DNA of 64,000 nt from Dyella nitratireducens (GTDB taxonomy: Bacteria; Pseudomonadota; Gammaproteobacteria; Xanthomonadales; Rhodanobacteraceae). Below the pieces are notes generated by a model, which saw nothing but the letters and a program-made list of their open reading frames with translations, searched no databases and had not been told where the DNA came from. The position numbers were made by a program, and so were the translations under genes. Below are positions 1 to 8,285 of the stretch, piece after piece. Position 1 is the stretch's first letter; each line of letters starts with the position of its first letter. The stretch spans positions 1,659,267-1,723,266 of the forward strand of contig NZ_BMJA01000001.1 in NCBI RefSeq assembly GCF_014642835.1, read 5' to 3'.

Positions 1-636
1 GAGCTCGCGCAAGCGCGGATGCACGCAGGCAGCGCCTTCATAGCGGCCCTCGCCGCGCAGGAACCAACGTCGGCGGCGTTCGTCGCTGATGCCACCCATG
101 CGTTCCAGCGTGTACACACCGCCACGCGCATGCTCCAGCGCCTGAGGCGAGAGATCGGTCGCGAGGATGCGCGCATCGACTTTGCTGCCGGTACGCTCAA
201 GCGCTTCGGCCAGCACCATCGCGAGAGCGTAAGGCTCTTCGCCGGTTGCGCAGCCGGCGGACCATATGCGCAGGCGTCCGCCATGTTTCTTCGCTTCCAA
301 CCAGCGCGGCAGCAGCTCGCCGACCAACAAGTCGTAATGATGCATCTCGCGGAAGAACGAGGTGACGTTCGTGCTGATCGCGCTGGCGAGTTCGCCCAGC
401 TCGCCCTCGGGATCGCGGCGCAGCACCTCGCAATAGCCGGCAAAATCTTTCAATCCCAATGCACGCAGGCGGCGCAGCAGGCGACCCTGCACGAGCTGGC
501 GCTTCTGTTCACTCAGCGCAATACCGCATTGCTTGTAGACAAAATCACGCAGGAACTGGAACTCGACATCACCGAGCAGCGGGCCACCCGCGCTGGTCAT
601 CGCCGCATGGAAATCGGAAACGGTTGCCGTGCTCAT
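1..636 (-). CDS. cheR: Chemotaxis protein methyltransferase CheR (3' end cut by window edge)
   Basis: CheR transfers methyl groups from SAM to glutamates of chemoreceptors, which sets adaptation. Reading from the ATG at 636, 212 codons stay open to the left edge, so the C-terminus is missing. The N-terminal helical domain has the basic stretch QRKLVQ-like (EQKRQLVQGRLLRRLR), followed by the CheR signatures TNVTSFFRE and the SAM-binding IWSAGCATGEEPYALAM. It is the last visible gene of the second chemosensory set, 256 nt after the mcp at 893-2617. That receptor ends in a CheR-tether-like pentapeptide, which makes a functional link likely. cheD/cheB would be expected beyond the left edge (inference). 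Confidence 0.95.
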   Translation of the reverse strand, partial: MSTATVSDFHAAMTSAGGPLLGDVEFQFLRDFVYKQCGIALSEQKRQLVQGRLLRRLRALGLKDFAGYCEVLRRDPEGELGELASAISTNVTSFFREMHHYDLLVGELLPRWLEAKKHGGRLRIWSAGCATGEEPYALAMVLAEALERTGSKVDARILATDLSPQALEHARGGVYTLERMGGISDERRRRWFLRGEGRYEGAACVHPRLREL

Positions 637-892
637 GACTCGGCACCTCGTCCACTCGGTTGCTGTGGCGAAGGCGGGTATGGGCTTGCAGAAGATGTCC
701 AGTTCCCCAGAGTCACGATGACTACCTCGTCTCATTGTGTAAGCGGATGACACCGCTCGAATGTGAGTGATGCACGCTCTCCGGTTGCGCCGATGTCACT
801 CCTTTCGCTGCCGGCTTCGTCCCCAGGAAGCCGGCACATTCAACCTGATGTCACGACTCCCGCCTCTGCATGCCGCACAGGCGGAAGCCTCA

Positions 893-2617
893 TCAAAATT
901 CCTTCCACACGTCGCTGTCGGTCGTCGCCGGTACTGGACGGCGCGATGCGGCAGCCGGCGGCGCGGACTGGCGCACGGCGGCGAAAACCGCTTCCGTTTC
1001 AGCCATGATTTCCGCCGCCTTCGGCTTGGCCGGCGCGGCGGCTGCCGCCTCCTCACCGATACGGAAGAAGCCCACCTGCCGCGACAATTCGCCGGCCTGT
1101 TCGTGCATGGCGCGAGCGGCAGCGGAAGCTTCTTCCACCAGCGCGGCGTTCTGCTGCGTCATCTCGTCCATCTGCGACACGGCGTTGTTGACCTGGTCGA
1201 TGCCGGCCGATTGTTCCTGGCTGGCGGCGGCGATCTCGGCCACGATGTCGGTCACCTTCTTCACGCTGTCGACGATGTCGGCCAGCGCTTTGCCGGATTG
1301 GTCCACCAGTTCCGTACCTGCGCGCACCTTGTCGGCGCTGTCGTTGATCAGCAGCTTGATTTCCTTCGCCGCACCCGCGCTGCGCTGCGCGAGGTTGCGC
1401 ACTTCCGTCGCCACCACCGCGAAGCCGCGGCCTTGTTCGCCGGCACGTGCCGCTTCCACAGCGGCGTTCAACGCGAGCAGGTTGGTCTGGAAGGCAATCT
1501 CGTCGATCAGGCTGACGATGTCGGAAATCTTGCGGCTCGACGTGTTGATCTCGCGCATCGCGGTCACCGCCTGCGCCGCCACTTCACCACCGCGCTCGGC
1601 CTGTTCGCGCGCACCGCGTGCAAGCTGGTTGGCGTGGCTGGCGTTTTCGGCGTTCTGCTTCACGGTGGAAGTCATTTCTTCCATTGACGAGGCGGTTTCT
1701 TCCAGGCTGGAGGCCTGTTCCTGCGTGCGTTGGCTCAGGTCGTCATTGCCGCGTGCGATCTGCTGCGCTGCCGTGCTGACCGCATCGGAGCCATTGCGCA
1801 CTTCGGCGACGATGTCCACCAGGCGCTGGTCCATCGTGCGCAGCGCGGTGAGCAGTTGTGCCAGCTCGTCCGTGCCTTTCACGTCGATGGCGTGGCCGAG
1901 TTTGCCGCCCGCGATTTCGTTGGCCACCTTCATGGCGTAGCCCAGGGCATGCGAGATCGAACGGATCAGCAAGACCGAACGCAGCGCCGCGAACAACAGG
2001 CCGGCAAGCAGTGCGACCAACGTGATCATGCGGATGCGCTGATAGCTCTTGATCTGCGCATCGAAAATCTGGCCGGCTTCGTCGCTCTGCACCTTCACCA
2101 GCTTGGCCAACGCATCCTGGCGCTGCATCAGCAGCGGACGCAGCTCCATTTCCACCAGGTCGGAAGCGCCGTTGTCGGATTGCTTGATGGCGTCGAGCAC
2201 GTCCTGCTTGGCCTGCTCATAGTCCTTGTCGCTGGAGTGCCAATCCTTGACGGCAGCCGCCACCGCGGGGCTCAGCTGGAGCTTGCTGAAGCGGCCAAGA
2301 TAGTCATTCATCTCGGCCTGATAGCGCTCGAACTCCGCCATCTTCTGCTTCACCTGATCGGCTTTGCCGACCAGCGCCGCCGCTTCGCTGAGCGTGAGGA
2401 ACGACTTGAGCGAGTCGCTGCGTACCTGGTCCAGGTACTGGCTGGGTACCAGACCGCTTTCGTAGATACGCTGCGTGCCGGCGTTCTGCTGCGACATGGA
2501 ATACAGCCCGATGGCCGCACCAGCCAGCAACATGACGCCAAGCAGGCCGACCAGCATGACCAGCCGCGCCCGTACCGTGAGTGATTTGAACTTGAATGTC
2601 GGGAAACGCAATTTCAT
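893..2617 (-). CDS. Methyl-accepting chemotaxis protein with C-terminal VWKEF tether
   Basis: Inner-membrane chemoreceptor of 574 residues. A TM segment lies at about residues 15-37, followed by a helical periplasmic sensor of the four-helix-bundle (4HB/TarH-like) kind, a second TM at about 195-215, a HAMP domain, and a long cytoplasmic signalling coiled coil. The hairpin tip [21 protein letters not shown] contacts CheA and CheW. The protein ends in VWKEF, matching the x-W-x-x-F pentapeptide that tethers CheR (NWETF in E. coli Tar/Tsr). It follows cheW by 12 nt and precedes cheR, so the three are probably one operon. Ligand unknown. The receptor class is very secure; the sensor type is inferred from helical character and size. 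Confidence 0.95.
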   Translation of the reverse strand: MKLRFPTFKFKSLTVRARLVMLVGLLGVMLLAGAAIGLYSMSQQNAGTQRIYESGLVPSQYLDQVRSDSLKSFLTLSEAAALVGKADQVKQKMAEFERYQAEMNDYLGRFSKLQLSPAVAAAVKDWHSSDKDYEQAKQDVLDAIKQSDNGASDLVEMELRPLLMQRQDALAKLVKVQSDEAGQIFDAQIKSYQRIRMITLVALLAGLLFAALRSVLLIRSISHALGYAMKVANEIAGGKLGHAIDVKGTDELAQLLTALRTMDQRLVDIVAEVRNGSDAVSTAAQQIARGNDDLSQRTQEQASSLEETASSMEEMTSTVKQNAENASHANQLARGAREQAERGGEVAAQAVTAMREINTSSRKISDIVSLIDEIAFQTNLLALNAAVEAARAGEQGRGFAVVATEVRNLAQRSAGAAKEIKLLINDSADKVRAGTELVDQSGKALADIVDSVKKVTDIVAEIAAASQEQSAGIDQVNNAVSQMDEMTQQNAALVEEASAAARAMHEQAGELSRQVGFFRIGEEAAAAAPAKPKAAEIMAETEAVFAAVRQSAPPAAASRRPVPATTDSDVWKEF

Positions 2618-2629
2618 GGGTGTTGTCCT

Positions 2630-3115
2630 TCAGGCAACGGCTTTCACATCGCTGGCCGCGTTGAGGGCGGCGTCGAGCATCTGGGCATCCTGCGGCTGCA
2701 ACAGCTTGTCTGCGTCGAGCAGCAGCACCATGCGGTCGCCGACGGAGGTCAGTCCTTTCAGGTATTCGGTATCCACGGTGGTGCCCATGTCAGGCACCGG
2801 GCGAAGCGCATCGCTGGCGACGTCAAGCACGTCGGATACGGCATCCACCACCACGCCGAACTGGCGGCCGGCCACGGTGATGATCACGGTGACGGTGGTG
2901 GCGTTGTATTCCTCGCGCGTGAGGCCAAAGCGCAGGCGCAGATCGATCACCGGCACGATGGCGCCGCGCAGGTTCAACACGCCGAGCACGTAGTGCGGCG
3001 ATTGCGGAATGCGCGTCACGGGCGTCCACCCGCGAATCTCGCGCACGGCCAGGATGTCGATACCGTATTCCTCGTGGGCAAGGTTGACGGTGAGGTATTG
3101 CGCTTGGTCAGACAT
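2630..3115 (-). CDS. cheW: CheW coupling protein
   Basis: A 161-residue single-domain CheW that links receptor tips to the CheA P5 domain in the cytoplasmic array. It has the usual CheW pattern: LAHEEYGIDILAVREI near the N-terminus, then VLGVLNLRGAIVPVIDLRLRFGL, and a C-terminal GVVVDAVSDVLDV segment. It starts the unit cheW-mcp-cheR (12 nt to mcp). A FliA-type promoter sits 53-79 nt upstream (see 3168-3194), so it is probably a late flagellar-class operon. It is one of two CheW proteins in the window; the other is encoded at 9731-10207 beside motD. Confidence 0.95.
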   Translation of the reverse strand: MSDQAQYLTVNLAHEEYGIDILAVREIRGWTPVTRIPQSPHYVLGVLNLRGAIVPVIDLRLRFGLTREEYNATTVTVIITVAGRQFGVVVDAVSDVLDVASDALRPVPDMGTTVDTEYLKGLTSVGDRMVLLLDADKLLQPQDAQMLDAALNAASDVKAVA

Positions 3116-3167
3116 GTTTCGCCTCGTGGGTAGGAGCGTGTCCAGGCGGCGCTCCCGTTCGTAAGAG

Positions 3168-3194
3168 GAATCGGCGGTTGGGGGGAAAACTTGA
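3168..3194 (-). promoter_or_regulatory. FliA (sigma-28) promoter of cheW-mcp-cheR
   Basis: On the minus strand: TCAAG, 14 nt, GCCGATTC. This matches the TCAAG/TAAAG-N14/15-GCCGATAA pattern of FliA promoters, with the two last -10 positions off consensus. It lies 53 nt upstream of the cheW ATG. Confidence 0.6.
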
Positions 3195-3255
3195 GGTGGG
3201 AACCGGCGCCTAATGAGGCATCGGCGTGCTGAAAAACCCAGTTCCGCGCTACCTG

Positions 3256-3381
3256 CTCCCTCCCCTACGTGTAGTAGGGGAGGGCTGGGGTGGGGTGAAG
3301 CAACCTCGCGCTGAATTCCCGGTGTGCGGCAAGCCCACGCAACCCCACCCCGGCCCTCCCCTGCCGATGCAGGGGAGGGAG
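3256..3381. repeat. Palindromic repeat pair, CTCCCTCC family, copy 1
   Basis: Two small hairpins (CCCCTAC..GTAGGGG and CCCCTGC..GCAGGGG), each beside a C/G-rich GGGTGGGGT block, are arranged in inverted orientation. The same arrangement recurs at 14160-14287, 31227-31353 and, diverged, at 34116-34269. It fills most of the spacer between the two mcp regions. Confidence 0.8.
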
Positions 3382-3409
3382 CGTGTCGGCGAGACCGAAT
3401 AAAATCGGA

Positions 3410-5050
3410 TCAATGTGTCGCCGCAGCCAGGGCACCCACCGCCGGCTTGCGCGCAGGGTTCTTCACTCCGGCATGCACCACCCCATGCACCCGGAAATAC
3501 CCCATCTGCGCATTCAGCCGGTCCGCCTGTTCCTGCATGGCGCGCGCCGCGGCCGCCGCCTCTTCAACGAGTGCGGCGTTCTGCTGGGTGGCCTGGTCCA
3601 TCTGCATCATGGCCCGGTTCACCTGCTCGATGCCGCCGGATTGCTCCTGGCTGGCCGCGGCGATCTCGTCCACGATGTCGACCACCTTCTTCACGCTGGT
3701 GATGATCCCGGCCAAGGCCAGGCCGGATTCATCCACCAGTTGCGCGCCAGCCTGCACCTTCTCGGTGCTGTCGCCGATCAGCGTCTTGATTTCCCTGGCG
3801 GCGCGGGCACTGCGCTGGGCCAGGTTGCGTACCTCGTCGGCGACGACCGCAAAGCCGCGGCCCTGCTCACCGGCATGCGCGGCTTCCACCGCTGCGTTCA
3901 GCGCCAGCAAGTTGGTCTGGAAGGCAATTTCATCGATCAGGCCGACGATCTCGGCGATCTGCCCGCTGGCCTGCTGGATGTCCTGCATCGCCGCGCTGGC
4001 GCGTGCGGCGACATCGCCGCCGCGCTCTGCCTGCGTGCGCATGGCGACGGCAAGCTGGCTGGCGTGCTGGGCGTTGTCCGCGCTCTGCTTTACCGTGGCG
4101 GTCATTTCCTCCATCGACGCGGCGGTTTCCTCCAAGCTGGAAGCCTGTTCCTGCGTGCGATAGCTCAGGTCGTCATTGCCATGCGCGATCTGTTGCGCGG
4201 CCGCGGTGACCGTGTGTGCGCCCTGCTGCACTTCACCCACCACGTCGGTCAGTTTGCCGCGCATGCGACCCAGGGCATCCAGCAAACTGCCTGATGCCGC
4301 GGCGGATACATCCTCATCGCGCAAATCGCCATCGGCAATGCGCGCCGCCAGGGCCAACGCAGTCCTCGGTTCGCCGCCGATGCTTTGCCGGATGCTGCGC
4401 ATCGATTCCCACACCACCAGGATCACCAGCAACCCGGCCAGTCCCGCGCGCAGCAGGCTGCCTACCAGCATTTGGCGAAACTGCGCGTCGATGTCGACGA
4501 AATACGCGCCCGCGGCTACATGCAGGTCCCACGGCTTGTAGTAGGCCGTGTAGGTCATTTTCAGCTTGTTACCCTTGCTGCCCGGCATCGGCCACATGTA
4601 TTCGGTCAAGCCGTGACCATCACGCTGATCAGCCGCGAGCATCTCGCGATACATGTACTTGCCGGTGGCATCGCTGTCGTCGCGGATGCTTTTGCCTACA
4701 CGTTTGGGCATGACCGGATGCATGCGCATGGTCAGGTTCGAATCGAACACGTAGACGTAGCCGGTGCCGTCGTTCCAACGCAGTGCGGACAGCGCATTCA
4801 ACGCGCGGCGTTGTGCTTCCGGCTCGCTGAATTCGCCTTTCGCAGCGCGGTCATGGTAGCTCTGCATCAGCGACGTTGCCGTGGCGACTTCATCGCCCAG
4901 TGCACGCTCACGCGCCTGCATCTGCAAGCTGCGGCTGTCGACGGCCGACATCACGGTCAACGCCAGCAACCCCACGACGACGATGGCGATGACCAGCCAC
5001 ACCCGCGCCGAGAGGCTGAGGTGTTCGAGCATTTTGAGTGGGGACATCAT
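3410..5050 (-). CDS. Methyl-accepting chemotaxis protein with single Cache sensor
   Basis: A 546-residue chemoreceptor. TM1 is at about residues 15-37. A periplasmic single-Cache-like domain follows (about 40-190), recognisable from GTGYVYVFDSNLTMRMHP and the K-MTYTAYYKPWDLHVAAGAYF strand pattern. TM2 lies at about 195-213, then HAMP, then the conserved signalling tip [21 protein letters not shown]. Unlike the neighbouring receptor at 893-2617 it has no C-terminal W-x-x-F pentapeptide (it ends in LAAATH), so it would need assistance from tethered receptors for efficient methylation (inference). sCache domains often bind small organic acids or amino acids; the ligand here cannot be read. It follows the CheA gene after a likely terminator. 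Confidence 0.93.
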   Translation of the reverse strand: MMSPLKMLEHLSLSARVWLVIAIVVVGLLALTVMSAVDSRSLQMQARERALGDEVATATSLMQSYHDRAAKGEFSEPEAQRRALNALSALRWNDGTGYVYVFDSNLTMRMHPVMPKRVGKSIRDDSDATGKYMYREMLAADQRDGHGLTEYMWPMPGSKGNKLKMTYTAYYKPWDLHVAAGAYFVDIDAQFRQMLVGSLLRAGLAGLLVILVVWESMRSIRQSIGGEPRTALALAARIADGDLRDEDVSAAASGSLLDALGRMRGKLTDVVGEVQQGAHTVTAAAQQIAHGNDDLSYRTQEQASSLEETAASMEEMTATVKQSADNAQHASQLAVAMRTQAERGGDVAARASAAMQDIQQASGQIAEIVGLIDEIAFQTNLLALNAAVEAAHAGEQGRGFAVVADEVRNLAQRSARAAREIKTLIGDSTEKVQAGAQLVDESGLALAGIITSVKKVVDIVDEIAAASQEQSGGIEQVNRAMMQMDQATQQNAALVEEAAAAARAMQEQADRLNAQMGYFRVHGVVHAGVKNPARKPAVGALAAATH

Positions 5051-5139
5051 GACGGCAAACCTTCAGTAGCATGGAAACACGGGGCGCATGGCCCCACCGC
5101 GTCCATGCACGGCCGCGCGCTGTTCGCGCGAGTCATTCG

Positions 5140-5166
5140 GAAAACGGAGCCCTTCCCCCGGCTCCG
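5140..5166 (-). terminator. Rho-independent terminator after cheA
   Basis: On the minus strand there is a 7-bp stem CGGAGCC/GGCTCCG with an 8-nt loop, followed directly by TTTTCC, 7 nt past the cheA stop codon. It would separate STAS-cheY-cheA from the downstream receptor gene. Confidence 0.65.
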
Positions 5167-5172
5167 CCGTTA

Positions 5173-7155
5173 TTACGCCGCCTTGCGGCGCGATTGCAGG
5201 CGAATCAAACCGGCCACGTCGACGATCAAGGCCACTGAACCGTCGGCCAGAATGGTCGCGCCGGAAATACCATCCACGCGGCGATAATTGGCTTCCAGCG
5301 ATTTGACGACCGCTTGTTGTTGACCGACCAGTTCATCGACGAACAGGCCAATTTGCGTGCCATCCGCTTCGACCACGATGACCAGGCCGTCTTCGATGTT
5401 TTGTCGTGCGTTGGCGCAACCGAACTGCTGATGCAGGCGCACGATCGGCCGGTATTCGCCGCGGAAGCGGAACAGCTCGCCGCCACCGGTCACGCTGCGC
5501 ACGGCATCGGCACGCAATTGCACCGATTCCACGATCGACACCAGCGGCACGATGTAGCACTCGCCACCCACGGCCGCGCGCAGGCCGTCGATGATCGCCA
5601 GCGTCAACGGCAAGGTGATGGTGAACGTGGTGCCCTGCCCCGCGCGGCTCTTGATGGCGACGTTGCCGCCCAGATCCACCACGTTGCGGCGAACCACGTC
5701 CATGCCCACGCCACGGCCGGAAAGATCCGTGGTAACGGCAGCGGTAGAGAAACCCGGCTGGAAAATCAGTTCGCCGACCGCTTCATCACTCAGGTCGTCG
5801 CCGCTCTTGATCAAGCCCTTCTGCAACGCCTTGGCGATGATCGCATCGCGATTGAGGCCGGCACCGTCATCGGAAATTTCCACCACGATCGAGCCGCCAC
5901 GATGGAACGCTTCCAGGCGCAGCGTGCCTACTTCGTTCTTGCCGGCAGCACGACGCTTTTCCGGCATTTCCAGGCCATGGTCGATCGCATTGCGCACCAG
6001 GTGCACGAGCGGATCGCCGATTTTTTCCAGCACGGTCTTGTCGAGCTCGGTGTGTTCGCCGACCAGATCCAGCTTCACCTGCTTGCCCAGCTTCTGGCTG
6101 AGGTCGCGCACCAGGCGCGGGAAGCGGTTGAACACCGAGCCGATCGGCAGCATGCGGATGCCCATCACGCTTTCCTGCAGCGAACGCGTGTGGCGGGCCA
6201 GTTGCGCCAGGCCGTGCTGCAGCATCGCCAGACGCGAAGGATCGAATTCCTCACGGAACTGATCGAGCATCGCCTGGGTGATGACCAGTTCGCCAACCAG
6301 GTCGATCAGGCCGTCGATCTTGTCGATCGCCACGCGCACGGAGCCGGCGTCGTTGCTGCTCGCCGCCGCGCGCGTCGTTCCTGCCGCGGCGCCCGCACCA
6401 GCTGCCGGTGTTGCTACGGCTTCGACGGCTGGCGCGGGCGGTGGCGCGACGGCAACGAGCGGCTCGATGGTCAGATCGCATTCGTCTTCGACCCACTCGA
6501 ACACCGTCTTGATCGCGTCCTGGCTGACCGCGCCAGTCAATTCGATGCGCCAACCAAGATGGCATTCGGAAGGGTCGAGCGCGTCCAGCGTGGGCACACG
6601 ATCCAACTGTGCCTCGACGACCAGCTGACCGAGCGCAGCCAGTTCACGCAATAGACGCAACGGGTCGTTGCCGCCGGCCAACATGCCAGCGTGGGGACGG
6701 AACTGAATGATCCAGCCGCTGGATGCGGCCGGTTTTGCAGCAGCCTTGTTCGCGGCGGCAGGCACGTTGTTACCGGCTGCCACAGCAAGCTGCTGCTTGA
6801 GGTTTTCACTGTCCGCATCGGCCAGCGGCTGGCCGTTCTGCGCGCGATCGAACATGCCGCGCAGGCAGTCCACCGTGCGCAGCATCAGTTCGATGATGGA
6901 CTTGTCGATCGCACGGCGACCATCGCGTACCTGGTCGAGCAGCGATTCGGCTTCATGCGTCAGCGCCGCCATGTCCGGAAAACCGAACGTGGCCGAGCCG
7001 CCTTTGATCGAGTGCGCCGCGCGGAAAATGCTGTGCACCAGCTCCGCATCGCCGCCTTCGTCGAGCGCCAGCAGCGCCGCTTCCATGGCATCGAGGCCTT
7101 CCAGGCTTTCCTCGAAGAAGACTTTGTGGAATTGCGCGATGCTGATGTTGCTCAT
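5173..7155 (-). CDS. cheA: Chemotaxis histidine kinase CheA (second chemosensory system)
   Basis: A 660-residue cytoplasmic kinase that phosphorylates CheY/CheB in response to receptor state. Domain order: HPt P1 with phospho-acceptor His48 in FRAAHSIKGGSATFGF; an approximately 100-residue P2-like regulator-binding region (about 150-240); P3 dimerisation helices (GELVITQAMLDQF); a P4 ATPase with N box HLVRNAIDHGLEMPEKR, DDGAGL (G1), and GRGVGMDVVRRNV (G2); and a CheW-like P5 to the C-terminus. The next gene upstream is the CheY at 7331-7693, with a REP pair between them. This is distinct from the CheA at 12161, which belongs to the fliA-cheYZA cluster. Confidence 0.97.
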   Translation of the reverse strand: MSNISIAQFHKVFFEESLEGLDAMEAALLALDEGGDAELVHSIFRAAHSIKGGSATFGFPDMAALTHEAESLLDQVRDGRRAIDKSIIELMLRTVDCLRGMFDRAQNGQPLADADSENLKQQLAVAAGNNVPAAANKAAAKPAASSGWIIQFRPHAGMLAGGNDPLRLLRELAALGQLVVEAQLDRVPTLDALDPSECHLGWRIELTGAVSQDAIKTVFEWVEDECDLTIEPLVAVAPPPAPAVEAVATPAAGAGAAAGTTRAAASSNDAGSVRVAIDKIDGLIDLVGELVITQAMLDQFREEFDPSRLAMLQHGLAQLARHTRSLQESVMGIRMLPIGSVFNRFPRLVRDLSQKLGKQVKLDLVGEHTELDKTVLEKIGDPLVHLVRNAIDHGLEMPEKRRAAGKNEVGTLRLEAFHRGGSIVVEISDDGAGLNRDAIIAKALQKGLIKSGDDLSDEAVGELIFQPGFSTAAVTTDLSGRGVGMDVVRRNVVDLGGNVAIKSRAGQGTTFTITLPLTLAIIDGLRAAVGGECYIVPLVSIVESVQLRADAVRSVTGGGELFRFRGEYRPIVRLHQQFGCANARQNIEDGLVIVVEADGTQIGLFVDELVGQQQAVVKSLEANYRRVDGISGATILADGSVALIVDVAGLIRLQSRRKAA

Positions 7156-7202
7156 AAGAAAGAGAATCCTGGATTAACCCTGCTACCAGTCGATGCCTCA
7201 CC

Positions 7203-7318
7203 GTCATTCCGGCGAACGCCGGAATCCAGTCTAAATACGCGTCCGAAGGACACAAAAACTAGTGCTGAGTGCTTCGCACAACGTGTTTGAACTGGATTCC
7301 GGCGTTCGCCGGAATGAC
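7203..7318. repeat. Palindromic REP pair, GTCATTCCGG family, copy 1
   Basis: Two inverted units: GTCATTCCGGCG..CGCCGGAATCCAG, and its reverse complement about 65 nt later. Each unit is itself a hairpin. Further copies lie at 18954, 23635, 27241 and 61846. Confidence 0.85.
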
Positions 7319-7330
7319 GGCTGGGTAAGT

Positions 7331-7693
7331 TCAGCCAAGCACACGCTTCACGGTCGCCAGCAACTGCTCCGGATCGAACGGCTTCACCAGCCAACCCGTC
7401 GCGCCCGCCGCCTTGCCTTCCATCTTCTTGTCCGTATTGGACTCGGTGGTCAGCATCAGGATCGGCACGCCCTTGTATTCGGCACGCGTACGCAGCTCGC
7501 GCACCATGCTGATGCCATCCATCACCGGCATGTTCACGTCGGCGAGTACCAGATCGAACTTCGAGGATGCCGCCGTATCCAGCGCCATCTGTCCGTTCTC
7601 CGCCTCGCTCACGTCATAGCCGGCGCTGCGCAGCGTAAATGCCACCATGCCGCGCATCGACGCCGAATCGTCCACCGCAAGAATCTTCGCCAT
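7331..7693 (-). CDS. cheY: CheY-type response regulator
   Basis: A 120-residue stand-alone receiver domain. The acidic pocket is Asp8-Asp9 (VDDSASMR), the phospho-acceptor is Asp52 (LADVNMPVMDG), and the conserved Thr (MLTTES) and Lys (LVKPF) are present, so it is expected to be phosphorylated by the adjacent CheA. The gene follows the STAS-domain gene by 14 nt and is preceded by a good GAGGTGGAAG ribosome site. No output domain is present. Whether it binds FliM or serves as a phosphate sink or signal to the STAS partner cannot be told from sequence. Confidence 0.95.
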   Translation of the reverse strand: MAKILAVDDSASMRGMVAFTLRSAGYDVSEAENGQMALDTAASSKFDLVLADVNMPVMDGISMVRELRTRAEYKGVPILMLTTESNTDKKMEGKAAGATGWLVKPFDPEQLLATVKRVLG

Positions 7694-7707
7694 CTTCCAC
7701 CTCGAGT

Positions 7708-8010
7708 TCAGGCCGGCTTCTTCGCCGGCAATGCCAATGCTTCCGTCAAACCCAACTGGCTCGCCGCGTCATACAGCGGCGCGCTCACGCCCGCCCACTG
7801 CAGCTGGCGCTCGCGCTGCTTTGCTTCGCGCTGGAACACCACCAGCAACTGCAGCGCGGCCGTATCGACGCGGTCCACCGTGGTGCCGTCCAGGACGATC
7901 TGCGAGGATTCCAGGGCGCCACGCAGCTGCGTGTACAGCACGCCGACCTCGGCGATACGGCAGTCCGCAGGCATGCTGACCCGCGCTTCGCTTTTGCTTT
8001 TGCCGCCCAT
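7708..8010 (-). CDS. STAS-domain protein (anti-anti-sigma-like / phospholipid-binding-like)
   Basis: A 100-residue protein. The open frame extends upstream to 8283, but the start at 8010 is chosen because it has a GAGGTGA ribosome site and an excellent FliA promoter 36 nt before it. The fold signature is STAS: LYTQLRGALESSQIVLDGTTVDRVDTAALQLLVVFQREAKQRERQLQWAGVS, with Asp-Thr-Ala at the position where SpoIIAA-like proteins carry D-S-x. It heads the operon STAS-cheY-cheA. Similar small STAS proteins occur in chemosensory operons of other proteobacteria; its partner is unknown. Function beyond the fold is inference. Confidence 0.85.
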   Translation of the reverse strand: MGGKSKSEARVSMPADCRIAEVGVLYTQLRGALESSQIVLDGTTVDRVDTAALQLLVVFQREAKQRERQLQWAGVSAPLYDAASQLGLTEALALPAKKPA

Positions 8011-8045
8011 GGTGGTCACCTCGCTGGGTTGGTCTGTTGCGAGAT

Positions 8046-8072
8046 TTATCGGCGGGAAGTGGAACGGCTTTA
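8046..8072 (-). promoter_or_regulatory. FliA (sigma-28) promoter of STAS-cheY-cheA
   Basis: On the minus strand: TAAAG, 14 nt, GCCGATAA, a full consensus match. It lies 36 nt upstream of the STAS gene start. Confidence 0.85.
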
Positions 8073-8080
8073 GGTAGTTC

Positions 8081-8154
8081 GTAGGTTGGGGTGCAAACCC
8101 CAACATTGCGATGTATGCACGCACGGCAGTGTTGGGGTTTGCACCCCAACCTAC
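8081..8154. repeat. GTAG-type REP pair, copy 1
   Basis: An inverted pair beginning GTAGGTTGGGGTGCAAACC and ending in its reverse complement, with outer GTAG/CTAC ends, 74 bp. It sits between two divergent FliA promoters. Other copies: 22472, 28697, 48017, 53292. GTAG termini are typical of REP elements linked to RAYT transposases; no such transposase gene is in this window. Confidence 0.9.
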
Positions 8155-8198
8155 GAAGCCAAGTCCCGGCGCCGGGACGGCTCTCTCTAAACTCTCCC

Positions 8199-8225
8199 TA
8201 AAGTTTCGCCACGAGGGGCCGATAC
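8199..8225 (+). promoter_or_regulatory. FliA (sigma-28) promoter of the FliK-like/FhlB operon
   Basis: On the plus strand: TAAAG, 14 nt, GCCGATAC. It differs from consensus by one base and is divergent from the site at 8046-8072. It lies 60 nt upstream of the proposed GTG start at 8286. Confidence 0.75.
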
Positions 8226-8285
8226 CTACCTCGAAGGTTCGCGAACAACGTGCCCACCAGCGCGTCGCTGGCCAAGGAGCCAAGC

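Noticed and set aside
19-750. Plus-strand open frame opposite cheR
   Set aside because: It is the complement of a clear CheR coding sequence; its His/Ala/Arg-rich product is typical of antisense frames in high-GC DNA.
8081-8154. Recurring identical palindromes as a possible CRISPR array
   Set aside because: The repeats occur as isolated inverted pairs kilobases apart, with no regular direct repeats, unique spacers or cas genes.
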